32,260 bases of DNA from Burkholderiales bacterium (GTDB lineage Bacteria > Pseudomonadota > Gammaproteobacteria > Burkholderiales > Burkholderiaceae_C): NCBI GenBank assembly GCA_019509985.1, contig JAEKLF010000090.1:1-32260 (forward strand), in the 5' to 3' direction. The notes beneath the pieces were generated by a model, which worked only from the letters and a program-made list of their open reading frames with translations, ran no database searches and was not told the DNA's origin. The translations under genes and the position numbers were made by a program. Of this stretch, positions 15,176 to 23,394 are shown one piece after another. Positions within the stretch are counted from its first letter, which is position 1. Every line of letters begins with the position of its first letter.

Positions 15176-15258
15176 CAGCGTCTCCCAGCAGTGCTGGGCG
15201 AGCGTAGTTCAGGCGGCGGCCGCGCCCATCCTCTGAAGTGAGGAGAGGCGGACTGGGC

Positions 15259-15903
15259 TCAGGCGGGCGTGTCGATCACCTGGCGCAGCAGTTGCTCGAA
15301 GACTTCGACCGACTGGCCGCCCTGGATCAGGTGGCGCTGGTTGATGATGATGGCCGGCACGGCATGGATATTTTGGGCATGCGCCTCGGCTTCGGCGGCG
15401 GCCACGTCCTCGGCATAGCGGTCGCCGGCCAGCAGTTCGCGTGCTTCGGCCTCGGGCAGGCCGGCGGACGTGGCCAGGTCGAGCAGCACGGCGTGATCCG
15501 ACACGTTGCGGCCTTCGGTGAAGTAGGCCTTCAGCATGGCCACCTTCAGCCCGCGCTGCACGGCGCCGCCGAAGGCCTCGTCGGCCCAGTGCAGCAGGCG
15601 GTGGGCGTCGCGCGTGTTGTAGATGCGGCTGCGCGCTCCGGCACGGAACTCGAAGCCCAGCTCGGCGCCGCGTTCGCGGATCGCCTGGCGTGTGCCGGCC
15701 AGGGCCGCCGGGCTGGCGCCGTACTTCTGGGCCAGGTGCTCCTCGATGTCCTGTCCCTCGGGCCCCATGCCGGGGTTGAGCTCGAAGGGGTGGAAGTGCA
15801 GATCCAGCGTCAGCCCGGGGATGCGCGCCGCGGCGGCTTCCAGCGAGTACAGGCCGATGGCGCACCAGGGGCAGACGATGTCGGAGATGAAGTCGATACG
15901 CAT
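15259..15903 (-). CDS. DsbA-family oxidoreductase, FrnE-like
   Basis: A 214-residue cytoplasmic thioredoxin-fold protein with the helical insertion of the DsbA/HCCA-isomerase superfamily. The redox motif CPWC (C11, C14) follows the first strand in DFISDIVCPWCAIG. The cis-Pro loop is VPAIIINQRHLIQGGQSVE near residues 175-193. No signal peptide is present, so it acts in the cytoplasm, unlike true DsbA. FrnE proteins catalyse disulfide exchange and are linked to oxidative-stress tolerance; a glutathione-dependent isomerase is the other possibility. It is divergent from the barrel gene at 16046, and the 142-base space between holds a 9-bp inverted repeat and a promoter. Confidence 0.9.
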   Translation of the reverse strand: MRIDFISDIVCPWCAIGLYSLEAAAARIPGLTLDLHFHPFELNPGMGPEGQDIEEHLAQKYGASPAALAGTRQAIRERGAELGFEFRAGARSRIYNTRDAHRLLHWADEAFGGAVQRGLKVAMLKAYFTEGRNVSDHAVLLDLATSAGLPEAEARELLAGDRYAEDVAAAEAEAHAQNIHAVPAIIINQRHLIQGGQSVEVFEQLLRQVIDTPA

Positions 15904-15925
15904 GGAGCGACATTTTCACGGTGCG

Positions 15926-15956
15926 GCGCCGACCCCATGGCGCACAAGGTCGGCGC
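15926..15956. repeat. Inverted repeat GCGCCGACC-N13-GGTCGGCGC in the divergent region
   Basis: Perfect 9-bp arms at 15926-15934 and 15948-15956. It begins 23 bases upstream of the FrnE-like start and about 40 bases before the -35 of the operon promoter on the other strand. It could be an operator for either gene or a hairpin in the FrnE leader. No T run follows on either side. Confidence 0.4.
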
Positions 15957-15994
15957 GAGCGTGATGGGGTTGCAACTCGTGGCCGCGGTGCCTG

Positions 15995-16022
15995 TTGCCG
16001 CGGCGGGGGCGGGTTTGATAAT
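15995..16022 (+). promoter_or_regulatory. Promoter of the barrel/PstS-like/GGDEF operon
   Basis: TTGCCG (15995-16000), a 16-base spacer, then GATAAT (16017-16022), 23 bases before the ATG at 16046. This is the best sigma-70-like pair seen in the window. No strong Shine-Dalgarno sequence follows. Confidence 0.55.
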
Positions 16023-16045
16023 CCCTGCGTCCCACGACTGTCGCC

Positions 16046-17353
16046 ATGCCCGCCCTGACCCCCCGAAGAATCCATCCTTGGCAACGCGGTCTGCTCGCGG
16101 GCCTGGCCTGTGCCGGCATGGCCGGCCTTGCCCAGAGCCAGGCCGACACCGACAAACCGGTCGGCGCCGGCGGCCTGCGCGTGAGCGGCTTCGGCAGCCT
16201 TGGCGTCAGCCATGTGGAGGCACCGGCCGGCTGGGGCTACCGGCGTGAGCTGACCCAGGGAGGCAGCGATGCGAGCTGGCGCTCCGACATCGACACCCGG
16301 CTGGGCGTGCAGCTGAACTACAGCCTGGGCAGCCAATTCGAGCTGGTGGCCCAGGCGATTGCCAAGAAGCGCGGCGCCCATGCGGCCGACGGTGATGCGC
16401 TGGAATGGGCCTACGCCAGCTATCGGCCCGACGCCGACTGGACGCTGCGCGCCGGGCGGGTCAATCTCGACGTCTTCCTGATGGCCGACTACCGCAACGT
16501 CGGCTATGGCTTCCTGACGGCGCGACCGCCCGTCGAGTTCTACGCCATGCTGCCAACGGTGCTGGACGGCGCCGACGTCGCGCGCAGCTGGCAGCTGGGC
16601 GACGCCCAGTGGCGGGCCAAGCTGATGCTCGGCTCGGCGCGCATCGGCGACATCAACAGCACCAAGGCCAGCCGCGTGCGCTCCGTCATCGGCGCCATGC
16701 TGTCGCGCGAAGAGGGCGGCCTGCTGCTGCGTGCCAGCTATGCCCGTACGCGCGTCGACATCGACCGGAGCAACATCCAGCCCGTGCTGGACGGCCTGGC
16801 CCAGCTGGGCGGCCTGCCCATTCCCGTGGTGGCCGGCCAGGCGCAGATGCTGCGCCAGCGGCTGGGCGCGGACGGCGGCACGGGCACGTTCTGGGAGGTC
16901 GGCGTGCGCCACGAGCTGGCGGATTGGCAGTGGAGCGCCGAATTCGTGCGCATCTCCGCCGATCCTCTCACCATGCTGACTTCGGCCTATGCGACGCTGG
17001 GCCGCCGCATCGGCGACTGGACACCCTATGTCGGCTACGGGCAGGTGCGCGACTTGCAGGGCGTGCTGGCAACGCCGGCCTGGGAGGCGACGCTGGCGCC
17101 CGTGATCGGCCCGGCCGGCGCGGCCCAGGCGCAGATGCTGGGCAGTGCGGTGACGGCCTCGCTGAACGGTTCGCGCTTCCAGCAGTCGAACTGGTCGCTC
17201 GGCGCGCGCTGGGACTTCCATCCCCAGGCCGCGCTGAAGCTGCAGTGGGACCGGGTGCGCGTCAGCAACAACGGCTCGGGCCTGTGGACCGGCGGCAGCG
17301 GCGCGCCGTCGCACGCCGACATTGCGACCGCCGTCGTGGACTTCATTTTCTGA
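16046..17353 (+). CDS. Outer-membrane beta-barrel (porin-like) protein of the c-di-GMP operon
   Basis: A 435-residue protein with a signal peptide (hydrophobic core LLAGLACAGMAGLAQS, cleavage near residue 33), then alternating amphipathic strands rich in aromatic and Gly residues. It ends in AVVDFIF, with the terminal Phe of barrel proteins. Segments such as LRVSGFGSLGVSHVE, LGVQLNYSLG, FELVAQAIAKKRG and WTLRAGRVNLDVFLMADYRNVGYGF look like a trimeric-porin or DcaP-like layout. It starts an operon: the PstS-like gene follows after 5 bases and the GGDEF gene overlaps that one. Similar gene trios are known from other proteobacteria, where they are taken to link an outer-membrane channel with a periplasmic binding protein and a cyclase. 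The transported substrate is unknown. Confidence 0.78.
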   Translation: MPALTPRRIHPWQRGLLAGLACAGMAGLAQSQADTDKPVGAGGLRVSGFGSLGVSHVEAPAGWGYRRELTQGGSDASWRSDIDTRLGVQLNYSLGSQFELVAQAIAKKRGAHAADGDALEWAYASYRPDADWTLRAGRVNLDVFLMADYRNVGYGFLTARPPVEFYAMLPTVLDGADVARSWQLGDAQWRAKLMLGSARIGDINSTKASRVRSVIGAMLSREEGGLLLRASYARTRVDIDRSNIQPVLDGLAQLGGLPIPVVAGQAQMLRQRLGADGGTGTFWEVGVRHELADWQWSAEFVRISADPLTMLTSAYATLGRRIGDWTPYVGYGQVRDLQGVLATPAWEATLAPVIGPAGAAQAQMLGSAVTASLNGSRFQQSNWSLGARWDFHPQAALKLQWDRVRVSNNGSGLWTGGSGAPSHADIATAVVDFIF

Positions 17354-17358
17354 AGACC

Positions 17359-17790
17359 ATGCTCGCCCGCATCACTCTCATCCTCGGGCTGCTGGCCTGT
17401 GCCCTGCCGGCGCGGGCCGATTTCTACATCGTCGTGCACGCCAGCAACCCGCAGCGCGCGCTGACGCAGAAGGAGGCTGTGGACCTCTTCATGGGCCGCA
17501 GCCGCGCCTTCGCGAACGGCGACTTCGCGCTGATCTTCGACCTGCCGCGTGACAACCCGCGCCGCGCGGCTTTCTATCAGGCCCTCACCGGCATGAACGT
17601 TGCGCAAGTCAACAGCTACTGGTCGCGGCTGATGTTCTCCGGCCAGAGCGTGCCGCCGCAGTCCCTGCCGGACGAAAGCGCCATGGCCAGCATCCTGCGG
17701 CGCAACCCGAGTGCACTGGGCTGGCTCAGCAAGGAGCCCACCGACGCGGGGTTGCGCACGGTGCTGGTCATCAAAGAGCCGGCCAAATGA
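17359..17790 (+). CDS. Small PstS-like periplasmic substrate-binding protein
   Basis: A 143-residue exported protein. The signal peptide MLARITLILGLLACALPARA is cleaved before DFYIVV. The mature part (ALTQKEAVDLFMGRSRAFANG, DLPRDNPRRAAFYQALTG, SYWSRLMFSGQSVPP, NPSALGWLSKE) matches the short PstS-like family annotated as phosphate ABC transporter substrate-binding proteins. It covers only about half of a full PstS, so it is probably a single-lobe protein rather than a broken gene: the ends are clean and spacing to both neighbours is tight. No ABC permease or ATPase is nearby, which argues for signalling rather than uptake. Its partner is likely the periplasmic domain of the cyclase, whose start overlaps its stop by 4 bases. 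Confidence 0.82.
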   Translation: MLARITLILGLLACALPARADFYIVVHASNPQRALTQKEAVDLFMGRSRAFANGDFALIFDLPRDNPRRAAFYQALTGMNVAQVNSYWSRLMFSGQSVPPQSLPDESAMASILRRNPSALGWLSKEPTDAGLRTVLVIKEPAK

Positions 17791-19397
17791 AGTCCGCGCC
17801 GCCGCGGGTGCGCGGCGCCAACAGCCTCCAGCTGCGTTTCATGCTGCTGGTGTTCGCCAGCGCGGCGCTGCTGGCCGTCGTGGCGGCCACGGTCGCCTAC
17901 CAGCTCGGCCAGGCGCGCGCGCTGGCGAGCAGCCGCAGCGGCGTGGAGGCGCTGGCGACGGCGGTCGAGAAGACCGTGGCCATCGGCGCGTTCGCGAACG
18001 ACGCCGTGCTGCTGCAGGAGGTGGCCAGCGGCTTGGCGCGCAACGAACTGGTCGATGTCGTCGAGGTCCTCACCGCCGACGGCCGCGCGCTGACCAAGGT
18101 GCTGCGCTCCGGCGCCACCGAGCGGCTCGACGCGACGCTGCTGACGCGGCCCATCGTGTCGCCGTTCGATGCGAACGAGAGCCTGGGGCAGCTGCGCATC
18201 CGCCTGAACGATGCCAAGGTCCAGGCCGACGCCGACCGGGAGGCCTACACGCTGGCCGCGGCCATGGCGGGCCAGGCGGCGCTGCTGGCGGTCATCCTCT
18301 ACCTGCTGGCCGCACGCCTGGTGTCGCGGCCCATCGTGCGTCTGGCCAGCGCGCTGCGGCGCATGACGCCGGGTTCTGGTGAACGGCTTGGCACGCCCCA
18401 GGGCCACGCGGCCGACGAGATCGGCGTGCTGATCGCCGGCGCCAACGCGCTGCTCGAATCCAACGAACGCGCGCTGCAGATCGAACGCCGGCTGCGCGCC
18501 GAGGTCGAGGCCATGGAGGCCCAGTACCGGCAGATCTTCGACTCCAGCAGCGCCGGCATCTTCGTGCTCAACGAGGAAGGGCGGCTCATCAACGGCAACC
18601 CGACGGTGTCGCGCGTCGTCGGCCTGTCCATGGCCGAGCTGCGCGGGCTCAGCGAGCACGGCTTCATCAGCCGCGTCTTCCACCGGCCCGAGCAGGTGCG
18701 GCAGATGATCGACGACGCGGCGCGCCGCGGCGAGACCGTGTCGGCCGACCTGGAGCTGGTGCAGCAGGGCGACCAGCGGCGCTGGGTGCATTGCCTGATC
18801 TCCGTGCAGCATGTGGACGGCCGCACGGTCGAGGGCGTCATCTACGACATCACCGAGCGCAAGAGCGACGAGAACGAGGTGCGCCACCGCGCCGAGCACG
18901 ACGCGCTGACGCAGCTGAAGAACCGCGCCGCCGGCCAGGCGACGCTGGAGCGCTTCGCGAGCGAGGCCCAGTCCCGCGGGGCGTCGCTGAGCGTGGCCTG
19001 CATCGATCTGGACGGCTTCAAGCAGATCAACGACGCCCACGGCCATCATGCGGGCGACGAGGTGCTGGTGGCCTGCGCCGAACGCATGCGCGCGGCCGTG
19101 CGGCGCTCGTCCGACCTGGTCGCGCGCCTGGGTGGCGACGAATTCGTCATCGCGCTGCGTGACGTCGGCCCGGGCGACGCCGTGCTGGCGCAGGCCATGC
19201 AGGACCTGCTCGAAGGCCTGTCCCAGCCCATCGTGCTGTCCACGGGCGAGGCGGTCAATGTGGGTGTCAGCATCGGCGTGGCCTGCCTGCCGGTGCATGG
19301 CAGCGACCCGCAGCAGCTCACGCGCGCCGCGGACGAGGCGCTGTACCACGTCAAGCGCAACGGCAAGCAGGCCTTCGCGCTGGCCGTGCCGGGCTGA
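17787..19397 (+). CDS. Membrane diguanylate cyclase (CHASE8-like, HAMP, PAS, GGDEF)
   Basis: A 536-residue inner-membrane enzyme predicted to make cyclic-di-GMP from two GTP. TM1 is near residues 17-40; the periplasmic region (about 45-150) with VEKTVAIGAFANDAVLLQEV is typical of the CHASE8-type sensor. TM2 (LLAVILYLLAARL) is followed by HAMP (about 177-230), a PAS domain (about 250-355, starting YRQIFDSSSAGIFVL) and the GGDEF domain. The active site GGDEF is intact at 449-453, and the inhibitory I-site RSSD (440-443) is 5 residues upstream, so product feedback is expected. No EAL domain is present. It is the last gene of a three-gene operon with a porin-like barrel and a PstS-like protein. 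Confidence 0.92.
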   Translation: MKSAPPRVRGANSLQLRFMLLVFASAALLAVVAATVAYQLGQARALASSRSGVEALATAVEKTVAIGAFANDAVLLQEVASGLARNELVDVVEVLTADGRALTKVLRSGATERLDATLLTRPIVSPFDANESLGQLRIRLNDAKVQADADREAYTLAAAMAGQAALLAVILYLLAARLVSRPIVRLASALRRMTPGSGERLGTPQGHAADEIGVLIAGANALLESNERALQIERRLRAEVEAMEAQYRQIFDSSSAGIFVLNEEGRLINGNPTVSRVVGLSMAELRGLSEHGFISRVFHRPEQVRQMIDDAARRGETVSADLELVQQGDQRRWVHCLISVQHVDGRTVEGVIYDITERKSDENEVRHRAEHDALTQLKNRAAGQATLERFASEAQSRGASLSVACIDLDGFKQINDAHGHHAGDEVLVACAERMRAAVRRSSDLVARLGGDEFVIALRDVGPGDAVLAQAMQDLLEGLSQPIVLSTGEAVNVGVSIGVACLPVHGSDPQQLTRAADEALYHVKRNGKQAFALAVPG

Positions 19398-19493
19398 CTG
19401 GCAGATCCCGCGAAGGCCGTACGGCGCCCGGGTGCATGCCGGCGTGGTTACCGTCGCAGCTTCGCCAACCCGTTCGCACGCAGGACCCCGCGC

Positions 19494-20381
19494 ATGACCG
19501 ACTCCAACGCCTACACGCCGCCCCCCGTCTGGACCTGGAACAAGGACAACGGCGGGCAGTTCGCCAGCATCAACCGCCCCGTGGCCGGCCCGACGCACGA
19601 CAAGGACCTGCCCGTCGGCCGCCATCCGCTGCAGCTCTACTCGCTGGCCACGCCCAACGGCGTCAAGGTCACCGTGATGCTGGAGGAGTTGCTGGCGCTG
19701 GGCCACGCGGGCGCCGAGTACGACGCCTGGCTGATCCGCATCAATGAAGGCCAGCAGTTCGGCAGCGGCTTCGTCGCGGCCAATCCCAACTCCAAGATCC
19801 CGGCGCTGGTGGACCGCAGCGGGCCCGAGGGGAATCCACCGGTGCGGGTGTTCGAGTCGGCCGCCATCCTGATGTATCTGTCCGAGAAGTTCGGCGGCGC
19901 CTTCCTGCCGGCCGGTGGCAGCGAGCGGGCCGAGGCCCTGAGCTGGCTGTTCTGGCAGATGGGCAGCGCGCCCTTCCTGGGCGGTGGCTTCGGCCACTTC
20001 TACGCCTACGCGCCGACCAAGCAGGAGTACCCCATCGACCGCTACGCGATGGAGGTCAAGCGCCAGCTCGACGTGCTGAATCGGCTGCTGGCCGAGCGGC
20101 CCTACCTGGCCGGCGAGCAGTACACGATTGCCGACATGGCCACCTGGCCCTGGTATGGCGCGTTGGCCAAGGGGCAGCTCTACGGCGCGGGTGAATTCCT
20201 GTCGGTGCACGAGTACACCCACGTCATCCGCTGGGCCGACCAGATCGCCCAGCGCCCGGCCGTGCAGCGTGGCCGCAAGGTCAACCGCACCTGGGGCGAG
20301 CCCAGCAGCCAGCTGCACGAGCGGCACGAGGCCAGCGACTTCGACACCCGAACTCAGGACAAACTGGCGCCTTCCGTTTGA
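19494..20381 (+). CDS. yghU: Glutathione-dependent disulfide-bond oxidoreductase YghU
   Basis: A 295-residue nu-class glutathione transferase-like enzyme that reduces small disulfides using glutathione. The N-terminal extension (TPPPVWTWNKDNGGQFASIN) followed by HPLQLYSLATPNGVKVTVML is the YghU signature, in which Thr and Asn of TPNG replace the usual Ser/Tyr/Cys of the active site. FESAAILMYLSEKFG forms the glutathione-binding end of the thioredoxin domain, and PYLAGEQYTIADMATWPWYG is the conserved helix of the C-terminal domain. It starts after a 96-base gap with AGGA upstream of the ATG. Its stop overlaps the AGGAG ribosome-binding site of the next transferase gene, so the two are co-transcribed. 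Confidence 0.94.
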   Translation: MTDSNAYTPPPVWTWNKDNGGQFASINRPVAGPTHDKDLPVGRHPLQLYSLATPNGVKVTVMLEELLALGHAGAEYDAWLIRINEGQQFGSGFVAANPNSKIPALVDRSGPEGNPPVRVFESAAILMYLSEKFGGAFLPAGGSERAEALSWLFWQMGSAPFLGGGFGHFYAYAPTKQEYPIDRYAMEVKRQLDVLNRLLAERPYLAGEQYTIADMATWPWYGALAKGQLYGAGEFLSVHEYTHVIRWADQIAQRPAVQRGRKVNRTWGEPSSQLHERHEASDFDTRTQDKLAPSV

Positions 20382-20391
20382 GGAGCCGCCG

Positions 20392-21021
20392 ATGATCACC
20401 CTCTACGACTGCGCCACCGCGCCCAGCCCGCGCCGTGCACGCATCCTGCTGGCCGAGAAGGGCGTGCCGCACGAGACCGTGCAGGTGGATCTGCGCACGG
20501 GTGAGCAGATGGGCGAGGCGTATCGGCGCATCAACCCGCAGTGCACGGTGCCCGCCCTGCAGACGGAAGAGGGCGCCGTGCTGACCGACAACGCGGCCAT
20601 CGCCGCCTACCTGGAGGCGCGCTACCCCGAGCCGCCGCTGCTGGGCCGAACACCGCTGGACAAGGCCGAAATTGCGAGCTGGCAGTGGCGGGTCGAGTTC
20701 GAGGGCCTGCTCGCGATTGCCGAGGCTTTTCGCAACAGCAGCCCGGCGATGGCCAACCGGGCGCTGACCGGTCCGGTCGACTACGCGCAGATTCCCGAGC
20801 TGGCGCAGCGCGGGCTGGCGCGCGTGCAGGCCTTCTTCGCCACACTGAACGCGCATCTGGCCGGGCGGGACTTCATCGCCGCCGGGCAGTTCAGCGTTGC
20901 CGACGTCACGGCCGTCGTGGCGGTGGACTTTGCGCGTGTCGTCAAGGTCAAGCCGGGTGACGAGCACCCGCATCTGCGCCGCTGGCGCGAGGCGATGCAG
21001 GCGCGGGGCACGATGGCTTGA
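20392..21021 (+). CDS. Glutathione S-transferase family protein
   Basis: A 209-residue two-domain protein. The thioredoxin-like half has TLYDCATAPSPRRARILLAEKG (residues 3-24), with Ser13 in the usual catalytic area, then QCTVPALQTEEG, where VPAL contains the cis-Pro, and LTDNAAIAAYLEARYPEP, the glutathione gamma-glutamyl site. The helical half has FIAAGQFSVADVTAVVAVDFAR, the N-capping Ser/Asp motif. The start is fixed by AGGAG at 20381-20385, 6 bases ahead of the ATG. It sits 10 bases after yghU, so the pair probably acts in thiol homeostasis or detoxification. The substrate is not predictable. Confidence 0.92.
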   Translation: MITLYDCATAPSPRRARILLAEKGVPHETVQVDLRTGEQMGEAYRRINPQCTVPALQTEEGAVLTDNAAIAAYLEARYPEPPLLGRTPLDKAEIASWQWRVEFEGLLAIAEAFRNSSPAMANRALTGPVDYAQIPELAQRGLARVQAFFATLNAHLAGRDFIAAGQFSVADVTAVVAVDFARVVKVKPGDEHPHLRRWREAMQARGTMA

Positions 21022-21171
21022 TTGCCTGAGGCGCGTCCTCCGCCTGGCTCGAGAGCAGCCGATCCTGTGGGCATGCAGACCATGCCGCCCAGGGTTCGTT
21101 TGGTCGGGTGCCGGTGGCCGCGTGTTGCGCTGCTGGCCACACTGGCTGGCTCCAACCAACCCTTCAGGAAC

Positions 21172-22314
21172 ATGACGAATAACAGAATCTGGCCGCTGGC
21201 CTTGACCCTTTGTGCCGCTCTCGCCGGCAGCGCCGTCCCGTTGAGTGCTGCCGCTGCCGATGCGCCGGCCCCCACTGCCCAGGCCGTGGGTCTGGATGCC
21301 TTGCTCAAGGACAGCCTGGCCAGCGCTCAGCTGCCTGCCATGGGCGCCGTGGTGATCCGCCAAGGCCGGGTCACGCAGCAGGCCGCGCTGGGCTTGCGTG
21401 CCCAAGGCGGTGCAGACCTCGTCCAACCGGGTGACGTCTGGCACCTGGGCTCCAACGGCAAGGCGATGACTGCCACGGTGGTGGCGCGCCTGGTCGAGCG
21501 GGGCCTGCTGTCCTGGGATACGCCGCTCAGCCGCCTGCTGCCCGAGCTGGCTGACGACATGCAGTCGGCCTACCGGGACGTGAACTTGCGCGATCTGTTG
21601 ACGCATCAGTCCGGCCTGCAAGCCGACATCGACGAGTCCTGGGCCGCGGTCTTCCACCAGGACAAGCGGCCATTGCACGAACAGCGAATGGCCTATGCGC
21701 GGCTCGCGCTGGCGCAGGCCCCGGCCTTTGCGCGCGGGACCGCCGATGGCTATTCCAACAACGGCTTTGTGATCGCCGGTCTGATCGCCGAGCGCGCGAG
21801 TGGGCTGCCTTTCGAGGCGCTCATGCAACGAGAATTGTTCGACCCCCTGGGCCTGAGCAGCGCAGGTTTCGGCGCCACGCATCGCGGCCAGCCGCTGGGG
21901 CACAAGGCGGGCAAGCCCGTCGAGGGCATGGCGGGCGACAACCCGGCCGTCATCGCACCCGCAGGCGGCATCTACATGTCGCTGGACGACTGGGCGCGCT
22001 TCGCCGTCGATCAGATGGCCGGTGAACAGGGCCGAGGCAAGCTGCTCAAGCCCGAGAGCTACCGCCTGTTGCACGACGTGGCGCGCGCTGGCGGCAAGTT
22101 CTCGCCGGGTTGGCGCGTGCAGGGCAGCATGGCCGGCGTCACCGCCCGCCACCTGGCCCACACGGGCAGCAATGAGGCCTGGTTCGCACTCATCGTGCTC
22201 AAGCCCGACAGCGAGGACGCCGTGCTGGTTGCCAGCAATGCCAGCGAGGACGTGAAGGCCGACAAGGCCGTGCGTGAGGTGGCCGTTCGCCTGCTGAAAG
22301 CCATGGCGCCCTGA
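21172..22314 (+). CDS. Exported serine hydrolase of the beta-lactamase (class C/AmpH/EstB) family
   Basis: A 380-residue penicillin-binding-fold protein. The chosen ATG at 21172 has AGGAA 5 bases upstream and starts a signal peptide (RIWPLALTLCAALAGSAVPLSAAAA). Catalytic motifs are S94-N-G-K97 (SxxK), Y194-S-N196 (YxN) and H330-T-G332, the HTG version of the third motif common in esterases, DD-peptidases and AmpC-like enzymes without true beta-lactamase activity. The frame stays open upstream, but its residues look noncoding. It follows the transferase gene after 150 bases in which I see no clear promoter. Likely roles are peptidoglycan trimming or ester hydrolysis; beta-lactam resistance cannot be claimed. 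Confidence 0.87.
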   Translation: MTNNRIWPLALTLCAALAGSAVPLSAAAADAPAPTAQAVGLDALLKDSLASAQLPAMGAVVIRQGRVTQQAALGLRAQGGADLVQPGDVWHLGSNGKAMTATVVARLVERGLLSWDTPLSRLLPELADDMQSAYRDVNLRDLLTHQSGLQADIDESWAAVFHQDKRPLHEQRMAYARLALAQAPAFARGTADGYSNNGFVIAGLIAERASGLPFEALMQRELFDPLGLSSAGFGATHRGQPLGHKAGKPVEGMAGDNPAVIAPAGGIYMSLDDWARFAVDQMAGEQGRGKLLKPESYRLLHDVARAGGKFSPGWRVQGSMAGVTARHLAHTGSNEAWFALIVLKPDSEDAVLVASNASEDVKADKAVREVAVRLLKAMAP

Positions 22315-22333
22315 GGGCCCGGGCCGGGTTGTC

Positions 22334-22405
22334 TCAGTCGTCGAACTCGACCGGCGGCAGCGTCAGCTCGGCCTCACCCAGGGCCACGAGCTTGGGCGGC
22401 GCGGG
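22334..22405 (-). other. Coding-like tail after the in-frame stop of the M14 deacylase gene
   Basis: Directly beyond the TGA at 22406-22408, the same frame continues for 23 sense codons and then stops (TGA, 22334-22336). It reads PAPPKLVALGEAELTLPPV and ends in EFDD. Of its 23 codons, 22 end in G or C, as expected for a real gene here. The tail looks like the original C-terminus of the deacylase cut off by a nonsense change, which would make 351 residues in full. A sequencing error or stop read-through would give the same picture. Confidence 0.5.
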
Positions 22406-23389
22406 TCAGCCCAGCTTGCGATCGCTGGGCCGCGCCAGGTAGAACCACTCCGTGCCGGGCAGCGACTTCACGTTCGGGAAGACGATGCGCCCTTCGCTGG
22501 GCGCCAGCACGGCCTCGCCGCTGGCGCGGGTGCCGATCTTCTGCCCGGCCGCGATGGCGTCGAAGCTCGCCCATTCGCGCTCGAAACTGTCGCGCATGTC
22601 CTCGCGGTCGATGACGTCGTAGAGCTGCAGCAGCTCGGGCGGTTGCGCGGGACGGCGCGGCTCGACGGCGCTTTCGTCCAGCATGCCCAGGAACACCAGT
22701 GAACGCAGAATGGCCAGGCGCGCGACCTCGGGGCCGTTCGGATCCAGATGCTGGCCGCATTCCAGTGTGATGGCCCAGCCGCCGGTGGAGCGCATGTATT
22801 CGGTCGTGCCGACGCCGTAGTGCGGGTCGGAGATCAGTGCGGCGCGGCGCGAGCCGTCGTGCTCGCGTTGCTGGCGGCGTTGCAGGCCGAGCGCGTAGGT
22901 CGACAGCCAACCCTCGACGATGCGGCCCACGCCCAGAACCGCGGCCAGCGCCGACTCGGTGGCTTCCTGCGTGAAGGGCTCCAGCTCACCCGTGTTGTTG
23001 CGCGGGCCGATCATCGCGAAGGCCGGGCCTTGGCCCTGGAAGCTGTGCAGGTCGAGGATGCCGTCGTGCTGGGCGATCAGCGCGCAGAGCTGGCGCGCGA
23101 CGCGGTCCTCGAAGTCGTGCGCGATGACGGGCGGGCGCAGGTTGCGATTCAGGTTGCGGTCGCCCTCGCGGCGGTTCAGCTGATGGGCCAGCGGGTTGAC
23201 GATGGGCACGAAGGTCAGCGTGCCGCGCTTGAGCGTCAGCTCGCCAGCGTCGAGCTGGCGAATGATCTCGGCCATGGCCTTGGTGCCGTGCACTTCGTTG
23301 CCATGCACCGCACCGGTCACGAGGAAGCGCGGACCGGGCTGCAGGCCGGCGAACTGGTGGACACGGATGTGGGTGGGCTGGCTGGACAT
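22406..23389 (-). CDS. M14-family zinc deacylase, succinylglutamate desuccinylase/aspartoacylase type
   Basis: A 327-residue metallo-carboxypeptidase-fold amidohydrolase that removes an acyl group from an N-acylated amino compound. Zinc ligands are H29 and E32 in AVHGNEVHG and H115 in ILDLHSFQG; RNLNRNLRP (about 78-86) binds substrate carboxylate; E210 in AITLECGQH is the probable general base. The C-terminal 60 residues are the beta domain of the AstE/AspA branch. It lies 5 bases after the PIG-L gene, so both are in one transcript, possibly acting in sequence on an N-acylated metabolite. The stop at 22406 is followed in frame by a coding-like tail. The zinc site is complete, so the truncated form may still be active. 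Confidence 0.82.
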   Translation of the reverse strand: MSSQPTHIRVHQFAGLQPGPRFLVTGAVHGNEVHGTKAMAEIIRQLDAGELTLKRGTLTFVPIVNPLAHQLNRREGDRNLNRNLRPPVIAHDFEDRVARQLCALIAQHDGILDLHSFQGQGPAFAMIGPRNNTGELEPFTQEATESALAAVLGVGRIVEGWLSTYALGLQRRQQREHDGSRRAALISDPHYGVGTTEYMRSTGGWAITLECGQHLDPNGPEVARLAILRSLVFLGMLDESAVEPRRPAQPPELLQLYDVIDREDMRDSFEREWASFDAIAAGQKIGTRASGEAVLAPSEGRIVFPNVKSLPGTEWFYLARPSDRKLG

Positions 23390-23394
23390 GGGAT

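Noticed and set aside
15209..17314. A 701-codon open frame on the minus strand
   Set aside because: It overlaps the FrnE-like gene in another frame and the porin-like gene antisense, crossing a promoter region. No recognisable domain.
17359..17790. Truncated pseudogene of a full-length PstS
   Set aside because: Signal peptide, clean stop and tight operon spacing indicate an intact short family rather than decay.
17616..20399. A 927-codon open frame on the minus strand
   Set aside because: It is antisense to the cyclase and yghU genes, which have complete motifs. Its protein is rich in Arg, His, Gln and Leu with no domain or ribosome-binding site, as expected for a shadow frame in GC-rich DNA.
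21172..22314. True antibiotic-resistance beta-lactamase
   Set aside because: The third motif is HTG rather than KTG, and the family includes many esterases and peptidases. Resistance cannot be supported.
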